Shown piece after piece: positions 51,417 through 59,162 of a stretch of 64,000 nucleotides of DNA. The stretch comes from Ruminococcus champanellensis 18P13 = JCM 17042 (GTDB lineage: Bacteria > Bacillota > Clostridia > Oscillospirales > Ruminococcaceae): the NCBI RefSeq assembly GCF_000210095.1, contig NC_021039.1:1482840-1546839 (forward strand), given 5' to 3'. Numbering within the stretch: position 1 is the first letter of the stretch; each line of letters starts with the position of its first letter. The position numbers and the translations under genes were made by a program. Under the pieces are notes generated by a model, which did no database searches, was not told the DNA's origin, and saw only the letters and a list, made by a program, of their open reading frames with translations.

Positions 51417-51521
51417 GAATAAGGCTGTATAAGGGGTATGTATCTCAAGCTGTCGGAGGAACCCATCGAGTGCATTTATCCAATAAAGATGGATTGAGAT
51501 TACCTATGAAAAGTCCATACA

Positions 51522-51557
51522 ATTTAAGCCCGCTGATTTCGGTCAGCGGGCTTTTTC
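51522..51557 (+). terminator. Terminator, duplicate of that at 38785
   Basis: AAGCCCGCTGA and TCAGCGGGCTT form a perfect 11-bp stem with T-run. It could terminate the pre-insertion lysS transcript. Confidence 0.8.
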
Positions 51558-51562
51558 TGTGC

Positions 51563-51685
51563 AGATACATTCCTGATCGGAGGGCGAAAGCCCAAGCCGG
51601 ATGAAGGTGCGCTGCGAACTTCCTGCTTGTAAAGGCTATCACGGAAAGCAAGGTTGGTAGCGATTCTGAAATATCCGCTTGCTGC
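51563..51685 (+). repeat. Structured repeat, copy 2
   Basis: Diverged copy of 38999-39130 with GGGC-GAAA-GCCC, GCCGGATGAAGGTGCG and TATCACGGAAAGCAAGGTTGG. It lacks about ten bases near AACCATTC and stops after the TATCCGCTTGCTGC block. Confidence 0.55.
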
Positions 51686-51711
51686 AAATAATGAAATGGA
51701 AGACTTTGACG

Positions 51712-51954
51712 CTAGACTAGTGACACAAATATATCCTTCAAATCAATTTCGGAGTCCACATAAACAGAGTATACATCGCAATCATTTTGTACACGAATCT
51801 TTTTACCATTGATGAAGTAATCCTGAAGCAGTGATCCATCAACATCAATCAGTAGTTTTTTCTTTTCAACAAAAGGAAACGATTTTTCTATTTTATCGCA
51901 AGTTTCTTTGAACAGTTGACTGTTTATTTCCCTAGCTAAAGTATATGAATACAT
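51712..51954 (-). CDS. Small AT-rich hypothetical protein
   Basis: An 80-residue protein starting at ATG 51954, with AAGGAGG seven bases upstream. It is mixed alpha/beta with many aspartates and valines in the second half (DVDGSLLQDYF, DCDVYSVYVDSEIDL). Its AT-rich composition differs from the genes to the right, suggesting it belongs to the relic element or another import. No family recognised. Confidence 0.6.
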   Translation of the reverse strand: MYSYTLAREINSQLFKETCDKIEKSFPFVEKKKLLIDVDGSLLQDYFINGKKIRVQNDCDVYSVYVDSEIDLKDIFVSLV

Positions 51955-52088
51955 AACGACCTCCTTATCACAATCCATTTTGAAGATTTGCATAAGTAAT
52001 TCCCGATCTTACGTCGATTCTGAGATTTACACATAATGTAATTCAGCCTTTTTGCCAACCGTCCATTTCCGGAAACACCACTGCATAA

Positions 52089-52117
52089 TTGCCAAGCTCT
52101 CGTAAATGTGATATAAT
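52089..52117 (+). promoter_or_regulatory. Promoter of the FliB-like gene
   Basis: TTGCCA (52089-52094) and TATAAT (52112-52117) with a 17-base spacer, 40 bases before the start codon. Confidence 0.75.
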
Positions 52118-52157
52118 CAACATGATAAAGCACGACAATTGGATTGAGGTGGGAACT

Positions 52158-53300
52158 ATGCGCAGAATGCCGCATTATTTTCGCGATTTTCACTGTACCG
52201 GCACAGCCTGCCGGGATAACTGCTGCTGTGTGGGCTGGGAGATTGAGATCGACCCGGATACTGCACAGGCGTACCGCAACATGGAGGGAGAACTGGGGGA
52301 TCGGCTCCGGGCGGCTTTGTATGAGGAGGATGGCTGCACCTGCATGGGACAGGTGGATGGGAAGTGCCCCTTTCTGGATCCACAGAATCTTTGCAGCATC
52401 CAGCAGATCCTTGGAGCGGATATGCTGGGAGAGATCTGCCGGGAGCATCCCCGGTATTACGCCTGGTTTCGCGGGCTGACCGAAGCAGGGGTGGGCATGT
52501 GCTGTGAGGAGGCTGCCCGGCTGATTTTGTCGGATCCGGCACCGGATACGTTTCTCACGGAGGAGAGCCAGGAGGACAACGATTTTGACTATGACCCGGC
52601 AGTGTTTGATGCCCTGTTTGCCGCCAGGGAGACTGCATTTCAGCTGCTGCAGAACCGGAGCATGCCTCTGACGGAACGGCTTGCCCTGTTCCTGGTGTTT
52701 GCAGACGGCTTGCAGGAAGATCTGGATCTGGACGAGCCGGAGCAGATTTACCAGGACATCCGGCAGTTTTCGGATACTGCCTATTGCAAGGCTCTGCTGA
52801 ACACACTCTCTGTCCGGAGCCGACAGGATCCGGATCATGCCGCCCATTGGCGGGCTTTACTGGAGCTGATTACCGGCCTGGACATTCTGGACACCGCCTG
52901 GAAGCGGGGATTGGAGCAGCTTGCAGAACAGCCGGAGGTGCTTTTCTGCAAGGGGCATGCCTTTCGGGAGACTGCGGCTCCCTTTGCCTACGCTTTTGAG
53001 CATGGGGCGGTGTACCATACATACCGGTATTTTCTCAAGGCGGTGTTTGACGGGGATCTGGTGGCAAAGGCACAGCTGACCGTCATTGCCACTCTGATCC
53101 TGGGGGTCTGCTGTATGGCGGACTGGAACCAGAGCGGAACATTGTCCCTGGAGCAAATCATCCGGCAGGCAAAGATCTTTTCCCAGGAGGTGGAATACTC
53201 TATGGAAAATCTGGACACCCTGGCGGAGGCAAGCTATCGGACGGATGTGTTCCATACCCAGGGCTTTGTGTCCATGCTGCTGGGGCAATCGAATGTCTGA
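52158..53300 (+). CDS. FliB-family (flagellin lysine N-methylase-like) protein
   Basis: A 380-residue protein with the cysteine-rich N-terminus of the FliB family: FHCTGTACRDNCCCVGW, then GKCPFLDPQNLCSIQ and GVGMCCEEAARL. These probably bind an iron-sulfur cluster. FliB methylates flagellin lysines in enterobacteria, but many Clostridia carry homologues without flagella, so the substrate here is unknown. GAGGTGGGAACT supports the ATG at 52158. It is monocistronic with its own promoter. Confidence 0.8.
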   Translation: MRRMPHYFRDFHCTGTACRDNCCCVGWEIEIDPDTAQAYRNMEGELGDRLRAALYEEDGCTCMGQVDGKCPFLDPQNLCSIQQILGADMLGEICREHPRYYAWFRGLTEAGVGMCCEEAARLILSDPAPDTFLTEESQEDNDFDYDPAVFDALFAARETAFQLLQNRSMPLTERLALFLVFADGLQEDLDLDEPEQIYQDIRQFSDTAYCKALLNTLSVRSRQDPDHAAHWRALLELITGLDILDTAWKRGLEQLAEQPEVLFCKGHAFRETAAPFAYAFEHGAVYHTYRYFLKAVFDGDLVAKAQLTVIATLILGVCCMADWNQSGTLSLEQIIRQAKIFSQEVEYSMENLDTLAEASYRTDVFHTQGFVSMLLGQSNV

Positions 53301-53349
53301 AACAGCATGAATGGATTTCGTTCATAAATTGCACTGCATTTTCAAATTT

Positions 53350-54180
53350 TCATTCCAGCCGTTCCAGGAAGCTATGGGCTATGCCCCGGGACTTATAGCC
53401 GGGCATGGAGTCCAGCTGAACCGTGTGGATGCTGTGAAAAATGCTCCGTTCCACCTCCGGGGATTCGGTTTTCAGATGGGCGATCAGCGCCTTCACCCGG
53501 GCACGGCGGGAGTATGCGGCATCCTCCTGGCTGCGACTGGTGAAGCGGCATGCGCATTGTAGAAAATGCAGTGCATTTGCATCCCGCCACGCTAAAATGT
53601 CCTCCTCATGGACGCAGTACAGGGGCCGGATCAGTTCCATGCCATCGTAGTTGTCGCTCCTGCGCCGAGGCAGCATGGCCTGGATCTGTCCCCCGTACAG
53701 CATGCCCATCAGGGTGGTTTCGATTACGTCGTTGAAGTGATGTCCCAGGGCGATCTTGTTGCAGCCCAATGCCTGGGCTTTGGCGTACAGATGCCCCCGG
53801 CGCATGCGGGCGCACAGAAAGCAGGGGTGCTGCGCCTGCTTGTTGACGATCCGGAGAATATTCGTCTCAAACACCTGCACCGGGATGCCCAGCAGAGCTG
53901 CATTGTCCAATAGCTGCTGGGTATGTGCCGGATCGTAGCCAGGATCCATGGTGAGAAACTCCAGGGTAAAGTCGTTTTGCCGGACACGCTGTAATTGCTG
54001 CATCAGCTTTGCCAGCAGCATGGAGTCCTTGCCACCGGATACGCACACGGCAATCCGGTCTCCCGGTGCGATCAGAGCATAGGTATCCACTGCTTTGACA
54101 AAGGGCTTCCAGATGGTTTTCTGAAAAGGGCCGGTGAGGCTCTGGGTGATGATCTGATGGGGCTGTAATTGGCGTTTCAT
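53350..54180 (-). CDS. ttcA: TtcA/TilS-type tRNA thiolation ATPase
   Basis: A 276-residue PP-loop protein. AVCVSGGKDSMLLAKLM is the ATP pyrophosphatase motif, and HPCFLCARMRRG supplies the CxxC cysteines of TtcA-like enzymes that thiolate cytidine 32 in tRNA. GHHFNDVIETTLMGML is also characteristic. The start at 54180 follows GAAAGGAAGAACC. Clostridial members of this family may modify other tRNA positions, so the exact target is not certain. Confidence 0.83.
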   Translation of the reverse strand: MKRQLQPHQIITQSLTGPFQKTIWKPFVKAVDTYALIAPGDRIAVCVSGGKDSMLLAKLMQQLQRVRQNDFTLEFLTMDPGYDPAHTQQLLDNAALLGIPVQVFETNILRIVNKQAQHPCFLCARMRRGHLYAKAQALGCNKIALGHHFNDVIETTLMGMLYGGQIQAMLPRRRSDNYDGMELIRPLYCVHEEDILAWRDANALHFLQCACRFTSRSQEDAAYSRRARVKALIAHLKTESPEVERSIFHSIHTVQLDSMPGYKSRGIAHSFLERLE

Positions 54181-54204
54181 GGGGGTTCTTCCTTTCGTGC
54201 AATC

Positions 54205-54228
54205 TCCTTGCGGTATTGCCTTAACTAT
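54205..54228. repeat. REP-like repeat (copy 5, partial)
   Basis: TTGCGGTATTGCCTTAACTA closely matches the right half of copy 4 (TATGCGGCGTTGCCTTAACT). It lies upstream of ttcA. Confidence 0.4.
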
Positions 54229-54338
54229 ACGCCTTTCCGGTGATCCTGTCAAGGCTGTCTTCGCATTTTGCAGGGGACTATGACTGCCTATATAGCCCCA
54301 TCCACTCCGCAGGATCTGCGTAAACCTGTGAAAAAGCA

Positions 54339-54374
54339 ATCCCCCTGACAGAAATTCTGCCAGGGGGATGTTTT
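54339..54374 (-). terminator. Terminator of the permease operon
   Basis: ATCCCCCTG-CAGA pairs with TCTG-CAGGGGGAT. On the minus strand TTGCTTTTT follows; on the plus strand GTTTTG follows, so it may work both ways. Confidence 0.8.
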
Positions 54375-54382
54375 GCATAGTC

Positions 54383-55633
54383 TTATGTTTCGTGCAGCAG
54401 CTGGTTGATTTGTGCATGCCGCAGCACCACGGCGCTGATCAGGACGGCGATGCCCATATTCAGCAGAAGGAACAGCAGGCAGAACAGCCCCTGCATCCAA
54501 CCGAAGGAAACCAGGAAGTTGCTGAACAGATTGAACCGTTCCTTGAGCAGCATCAGCAGTCCGCAGAGAATGCCTGCCGCCGCTGTAATCAGCAGGCTTT
54601 TGTATGCGGCGATGCTGAGACATTTGCCCCAGGGCATGCCGCAGACCCGGTAGATGGTGTAGGTGCGCAGCTTTCTCACTGCAGAAACACTGTTGACGCT
54701 GATCATACTCAGGAAGAACAGGATCAGGATGCCGATCATAAAGGGCATCATGGTGTACACCTGCTGGAAGCAGTAGGTGTGGCTGTCCTTGTACAGATCC
54801 CTGTTGTTCAGTGTCCAGTTCTGGCCGACATTTTTGGCTGTGAAGGCTTCCAGGTTTGCACGCTTCACGCTGCTGTCCAGACCGTCCTCATACATCACCA
54901 TGCCGATGCCGAACACTGCGTAGTGCTCCTGGTTGTTCCAGTACTTCTTGGCTTCGGACTCCGACATCAGAATCGTGCAGCCTCCGCTCTGCAGGGAGGA
55001 GATGTCATTGTAGATGGTGCGGTAATCCGCCAATTCGGAATCTACGGCACCGCCGTTCATCAGCAGCAGCTTGGTATTGTCCCCATAGACACCGGAAACC
55101 CGCAGGGACTGGTAATCCGACTCTGTGGGTTCCTTTTCCCGGGAATCGGTCACATTGCCCTCGTCGTCGTATGTATATTCGTATTGGATCTGATAAAAAC
55201 GGATCTCATCTCCCACCCGGTAGCCGCTGCTTTCGTTCACCAGCACATTGGGCAGGGGATCCGCCGGATCGGACAGCACCAGCTTTCCGCTTTTTAGCGG
55301 CGGTGTGTAGCGTTCCAGCAATTTATCGGAATAGATCAAGGGATTATCAATACTCAGCTTCAGACCCGTATACCGATAGGACAGTGCCACATCTGTTACC
55401 CCGGTCATCTCCTGGTAAAAATCCTCCTCGTACATTTGCACCGTGTCGGCGTAGAATACGAAGCCATCATGCTTCCAGTAATTTGCAAAGGGGAGGAAGT
55501 AGGAGAACCGGTAAATTACAGTGGAGACGCTGACGATGGTCAGAAACAGAATGCATGCCATTTGCAGAACCATGGGGATATGCTTGGGCCACTCCTTTTT
55601 GCACTCTCGAAGTGCCAGACGCAGCTGTATCAT
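54383..55633 (-). CDS. FtsX-like ABC transporter permease (third of the operon)
   Basis: A 416-residue permease with one N-terminal membrane segment (VLQMACILFLTIVSVSTVIY), an extracellular domain of about 230 residues and three C-terminal segments (MMPFMIGILILFFLSM, LLITAAAGILCGLLMLL, GLFCLLFLLLNMGIAVLI). This is the MacB/FtsX topology used for mechanotransmission or export of peptides and lipoproteins. It is not a close paralogue of the two upstream permeases. Its start overlaps the upstream stop (ATGA), implying coupled translation. No ATPase gene accompanies the operon in this window. Confidence 0.82.
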   Translation of the reverse strand: MIQLRLALRECKKEWPKHIPMVLQMACILFLTIVSVSTVIYRFSYFLPFANYWKHDGFVFYADTVQMYEEDFYQEMTGVTDVALSYRYTGLKLSIDNPLIYSDKLLERYTPPLKSGKLVLSDPADPLPNVLVNESSGYRVGDEIRFYQIQYEYTYDDEGNVTDSREKEPTESDYQSLRVSGVYGDNTKLLLMNGGAVDSELADYRTIYNDISSLQSGGCTILMSESEAKKYWNNQEHYAVFGIGMVMYEDGLDSSVKRANLEAFTAKNVGQNWTLNNRDLYKDSHTYCFQQVYTMMPFMIGILILFFLSMISVNSVSAVRKLRTYTIYRVCGMPWGKCLSIAAYKSLLITAAAGILCGLLMLLKERFNLFSNFLVSFGWMQGLFCLLFLLLNMGIAVLISAVVLRHAQINQLLHET

Positions 55634-56790
55634 ACCACGCCCCCCTTTCTTTCCACGATAGAATGCTTGGAAACGATCCGTGCGGACAGGATCCAGATAG
55701 CAATGGTGCAGACAGTGACAAAGATGCCGAAGCCGGTGGCGTACAGCCGCAGGGAGTAGGCAGTGTCAATGTAGGGGAAAATCCGGGTGAAGGGTTTCAG
55801 CAGCACAAAGTGGTACAGCACCGCCGACAGACAGTAGCAGGGCACGGTTAGCATCAGGCTTTCTGCCACATAGAGCCGGATGGCTCTGCCCTTGGTGCAG
55901 CCGCATAGCTGGAAAATTGCCAGGGATTTTTGCCGGCGGACAAGCACATAGTGATACAGCACCACCAGATTAAAGGCAGCCACTACAGCGATCAGCAGGG
56001 ACGCCAGCATGGCGGAGTTGTACATCCAGTAGTCCTCGTCGTAGAAGGGAATGTATCGAGAAAAGGAAACGCGATCCTCGATGGAGGAAAAGGCGTTTTT
56101 CAGCTCGGTGTACTGCTCGTAGGATAAGGGCTTTTCTAATTTTATGGAAACAGAATCTACAACAGAGTCAGGAGAAACCAAGCAGTAGGGAATTTCTCGG
56201 AATAGTCCGCCCTCTGCAATAACTGTATATTCTTTTCCATCATAGAACTGTATTTTTCCACCTAATTGTCTGGATTCTCCAGCCCCAACTATTATAACAG
56301 GGGTACCGGAGGCATATTCTTCGTTTGTGAATATACGTCCTTTTGCTCCAGGATGTTCCATTCTGGAGCCGAATGTTTCTTCCGAAGGGGATTTTACTCC
56401 ATCTTTTATGTGGAAATAACAGGTGCAAATATCGTAAATAGATGCACCCATTATAACGCTGGCTGGGTTGATGAAGTATACGCTAATAAGGGATGACGTG
56501 CCCAGATGCTTTTCTGGAATTCGGTCGATACAAGCGTCCAGTTCGTCCTTAGTTATAAGCTGCTCCGGGTTCATAAAAAAACCGTCACGCTCCATATCTT
56601 CAGAGCGTGCATTTGCATTCAAAGTAAACCTTTGTGTGGAGTGGTTAAAGCTCTTTTGTTCCAGCATATAATCCTGGTAAAGACCGTATCCGAACAGCAT
56701 CAGCAGGGAGGAGATCATAATGCATAGGATCATCATCAGAAAAAAAGGCGTGTGGCTTTGCAGGAAACTGCGCAGACTGCGAAAGAGCAT
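55630..56790 (-). CDS. FtsX-like permease, tandem paralogue A
   Basis: A 386-residue permease with the same topology: one N-terminal segment (FFLMMILCIMISSLLMLFGYG), an extracellular domain (about residues 47-231) and three C-terminal segments. It has exactly the same length as paralogue B. Residues 1-46 and 232-386 are nearly identical to B in protein and DNA, while the extracellular domain is clearly diverged and more AT-rich. GGAGGAAATAAT sets the start at 56790. The pattern suggests duplication followed by diversification, or replacement, of only the extracellular part. Confidence 0.85.
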   Translation of the reverse strand: MLFRSLRSFLQSHTPFFLMMILCIMISSLLMLFGYGLYQDYMLEQKSFNHSTQRFTLNANARSEDMERDGFFMNPEQLITKDELDACIDRIPEKHLGTSSLISVYFINPASVIMGASIYDICTCYFHIKDGVKSPSEETFGSRMEHPGAKGRIFTNEEYASGTPVIIVGAGESRQLGGKIQFYDGKEYTVIAEGGLFREIPYCLVSPDSVVDSVSIKLEKPLSYEQYTELKNAFSSIEDRVSFSRYIPFYDEDYWMYNSAMLASLLIAVVAAFNLVVLYHYVLVRRQKSLAIFQLCGCTKGRAIRLYVAESLMLTVPCYCLSAVLYHFVLLKPFTRIFPYIDTAYSLRLYATGFGIFVTVCTIAIWILSARIVSKHSIVERKGGVV

Positions 56791-56846
56791 ATTATTTCCT
56801 CCAATCAATAGTAGTATTCTGGGAAAGGAATACTGCAAAAAGTGTA

Positions 56847-58007
56847 TCATACCACACCCCCCTTTCTTTCCACGATAGAATGCTTGGAAACGATCCGTGC
56901 GGACAGGATCCAGATAGCAATGGTGCAGACAGTGACAAAGATGCCGAAGCCGGTGGCATACAGTCGCCAGGAGTAGGCAGTGTCAATGTAGGGGAAAATC
57001 CGGGTGAAGGGCTTCAACAGCACAAAGTGGTACAGCACCGCCGACAGACAGTAGCAGGGCACGGTCAGCATCAGGCTTTCTGCCACATACAGCCGGATGG
57101 CTCTGCCCTTGGTGCAGCCGCATAGCTGGAAAATCGCCAGGGATTTTTGCCGGCGGACAAGCACATAGTGATACAGCACCACCAGATTAAAGGCAGCCAC
57201 TACAGCGATCAGCAGGGACGCCAGCATGGCGGAGTTGTACATCCAGTAGTCCTCGTCGTAGAAGGGAATGTAACGCCAGACCTCTATCCGATCCAGAATG
57301 GAGGAGAAGGCATTTTTTAGTGTGTTGTATTGTTCAAAGGACAGGGGCTTGTCAAAGTCCAGGGAAACATATTCAACAATAGAGTCGGAGGGGACACGGT
57401 CATATGGAATTTCTTGAAACAACCCTCCTTTGGCAATCACTGTATATTTTTCTCTATTGTAAAATTCTACAGTTTCTCCCGGATTCCCTTGTCCGCCTTT
57501 TCCTAGTATTATAACTGACTCACCTGAAGTGTATTCTTTATCGGAAAACATACGTCCGCTTGCTCCTGGATGCTCCATTCTGTTTGTAAATGTTTCTTTA
57601 GAAGGATATTTGACTCCATCTTTTACAAAAAAATAACAAGTACAGATGTCTTTTACCGAAGGTCCGGTCATTATGATGTCTGGATTATAAAAATACACAG
57701 TAACGAGGGACGATGTCTCAAGATATTGATCTGGAATGGAAGCAATGCAATGATCTAATTCGCTCTTGGTTATTATAAGATCCTTGTTCAAAAAAAAACC
57801 ATCCAGATCCATATCATCGGATTTGGCGGCTGTGTTAAAAAGAAATCTTTTTGAAGAACTGTCGAAATCTTTCTGTTCCAGCATATAATCCTGGTAAAGA
57901 CCGTATCCGAACAGCATCAGAAGGGAGGAGATCATAATGCATAGGATCATCATCAGAAAGAAAGGCGTGTGGCTTTGCAGGAAACTGCGCAGACTGCGAA
58001 TCAGCAT
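56847..58007 (-). CDS. FtsX-like permease, tandem paralogue B
   Basis: A 386-residue permease, first of three in the operon and 71 bases after the small secreted protein gene. GGAGGACACCTTC precedes the ATG at 58007. Domains are as in paralogue A; the extracellular domain keeps islands such as DICTCYF, RMEHPGA and KNAFSSI but differs elsewhere. Both probably assemble as alternative or heteromeric subunits with an ATPase encoded elsewhere. The ligand or substrate is unknown. Confidence 0.85.
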   Translation of the reverse strand: MLIRSLRSFLQSHTPFFLMMILCIMISSLLMLFGYGLYQDYMLEQKDFDSSSKRFLFNTAAKSDDMDLDGFFLNKDLIITKSELDHCIASIPDQYLETSSLVTVYFYNPDIIMTGPSVKDICTCYFFVKDGVKYPSKETFTNRMEHPGASGRMFSDKEYTSGESVIILGKGGQGNPGETVEFYNREKYTVIAKGGLFQEIPYDRVPSDSIVEYVSLDFDKPLSFEQYNTLKNAFSSILDRIEVWRYIPFYDEDYWMYNSAMLASLLIAVVAAFNLVVLYHYVLVRRQKSLAIFQLCGCTKGRAIRLYVAESLMLTVPCYCLSAVLYHFVLLKPFTRIFPYIDTAYSWRLYATGFGIFVTVCTIAIWILSARIVSKHSIVERKGGVV

Positions 58008-58078
58008 GAAGGTGTCCTCCTTCAATTCAGAGTGGTGTCCGGAGCATATAAAGCATATGCTCCGGACGGGCGGTTTGC

Positions 58079-58600
58079 TTACGAGATTCTAAAGGGTACA
58101 TCAAGCTGTGTGCTGTATGCGACCGGGGAATGGGAATCGTTTGCCTTAAAGATGTTGGATGAGTATTCCAAATAGTAATCCCCACTTGAGAGAGAAGAGT
58201 TGCTAAAGGAATTAGAAGCCAGCAGTGGCGTGTGGGAACTTACATGACCGCTGCTTGCCTGATAGTGTGACCAGATAATATTTCCGGATCTATCACAAAC
58301 GGTAACGTATCCGGACATGTACTTTGTCTCGCTGGAATTGTTCACTGCATTCATGACGAGCACCTGCGTGCTGGCTGTAGCTGCGGTGGTGTGGGTGTAA
58401 TAGGTAGTCATGTTCCCGACGGTTTTTGAAACCTGTTCGCCCTTTATGCTGTCTGCGGCCATCCCGACGGAGGAAACGACAACGCCATCCTGGTACGTGT
58501 CGACCCACACAATGTGGACAGCGGCATAAGCTGTTAGTGAGCACAGGGCGGCGGTTGCCAGGGCAGCGGTCGTGATGAGCGCTTTTTTGAATTTCGTCAT
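58079..58600 (-). CDS. Small secreted beta-rich protein heading the permease operon
   Basis: A 173-residue protein with a signal peptide (KALITTAALATAALCSLTAYA, cleavage near residue 26). The mature part is rich in serine, threonine and valine with an alternating beta-strand pattern (STQVLVMNAVNNSSETKYMSGYVTV, SGDYYLEYSSNIFKAN). ATG at 58600 lies nine bases after GAAAGGA. It is the first gene after a consensus promoter and precedes three FtsX-like permeases, so it may be their export substrate, a sensor partner or a peptide receptor. No family recognised. Confidence 0.72.
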   Translation of the reverse strand: MTKFKKALITTAALATAALCSLTAYAAVHIVWVDTYQDGVVVSSVGMAADSIKGEQVSKTVGNMTTYYTHTTAATASTQVLVMNAVNNSSETKYMSGYVTVCDRSGNIIWSHYQASSGHVSSHTPLLASNSFSNSSLSSGDYYLEYSSNIFKANDSHSPVAYSTQLDVPFRIS

Positions 58601-58721
58601 TCTAATCATCCTTTCATTGTTTGGTTTGAAGTGCGGTTGCTGGGAGCATATACTGTCCAAGGGAATCACCTCTTTCTTGCGGCTTATGAAACGCTCGGTC
58701 GTTCCTTAAACCTTTGTACCT

Positions 58722-58750
58722 ATTATAGCGGTACTTCCTCCGCTTGTCAA
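58722..58750 (-). promoter_or_regulatory. Promoter of the secreted protein-permease operon
   Basis: Minus-strand TTGACA (58750-58745) and TATAAT (58727-58722) with a 17-base spacer; the leader is about 115 bases long. Confidence 0.82.
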
Positions 58751-59008
58751 GCGTATACAGGAAAATACCAGTGTGTGCAGGCAAATTTGTGAGATGGGTA
58801 AAAAATGTGTGATGATTTTTGTGAGTAGATACAAAAAAAGGACGTATTCAGGCGATTTCCTGTTTGCCTAGAAACAATTTACTCAACAAGAACCCGTGTG
58901 TGATTTCCATTGTTTCATGGCTGTGACCATGGGATTTTGTTGATGTCTGCGTTCCGGATAGCGGGGATGACAGGCGCAATTTCGTAAAGCTTTTGGCCGG
59001 ATAGCCTC
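58751..59008. other. Intergenic region between divergent operons
   Basis: Between the permease-operon promoter and the TetR promoter about 260 bases carry no convincing gene. Several TTGTGAG/GTGTGATG repeats near 58778-58825 and an A-run are the only features seen; they could be regulator sites. Confidence 0.4.
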
Positions 59009-59037
59009 TTGACAGGTTTCGCCAGATGTGCTATAAT
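59009..59037 (+). promoter_or_regulatory. Promoter of the TetR operon
   Basis: TTGACA (59009-59014) and TATAAT (59032-59037) with a 17-base spacer. Confidence 0.85.
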
Positions 59038-59044
59038 AAATTCA

Positions 59045-59066
59045 ATATATATCGAATGATATATAT
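59045..59066 (+). promoter_or_regulatory. Dyad operator just downstream of the promoter
   Basis: ATATATATC and GATATATAT flank GAAT, a perfect dyad with 9-bp arms lying at about +1 to +25. The first gene of the operon is a TetR regulator, so autorepression is likely. Confidence 0.7.
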
Positions 59067-59162
59067 GCAGCGCATCATGCAGGCTCTGTATGGTGCTGTC
59101 AATGAAACATGCAAGATGATCCGGTATATACAGACCGGAATTTAAGGAGCGGAGGAGCGGAA

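Larger units (their letters stand above)
51417..51711. other. Non-coding region with relic of a second element
   Basis: Beyond attR there is no gene for about 300 bases. It contains an exact 34-base copy of the terminator region at 38785 (51522-51555) and a diverged copy of the structured repeat (about 51563-51685). This suggests an earlier, now almost deleted, related element at the same site. Confidence 0.55.
55630..58007 (-). repeat. 1.2-kb tandem gene duplication with conserved ends
   Basis: The repeat period is 1,217 bases. Near-identical DNA covers 55633-56080 versus 56850-57297 and 56655-56790 versus 57872-58007. The middle third of each copy is strongly diverged and richer in A and T. 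Confidence 0.85.
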
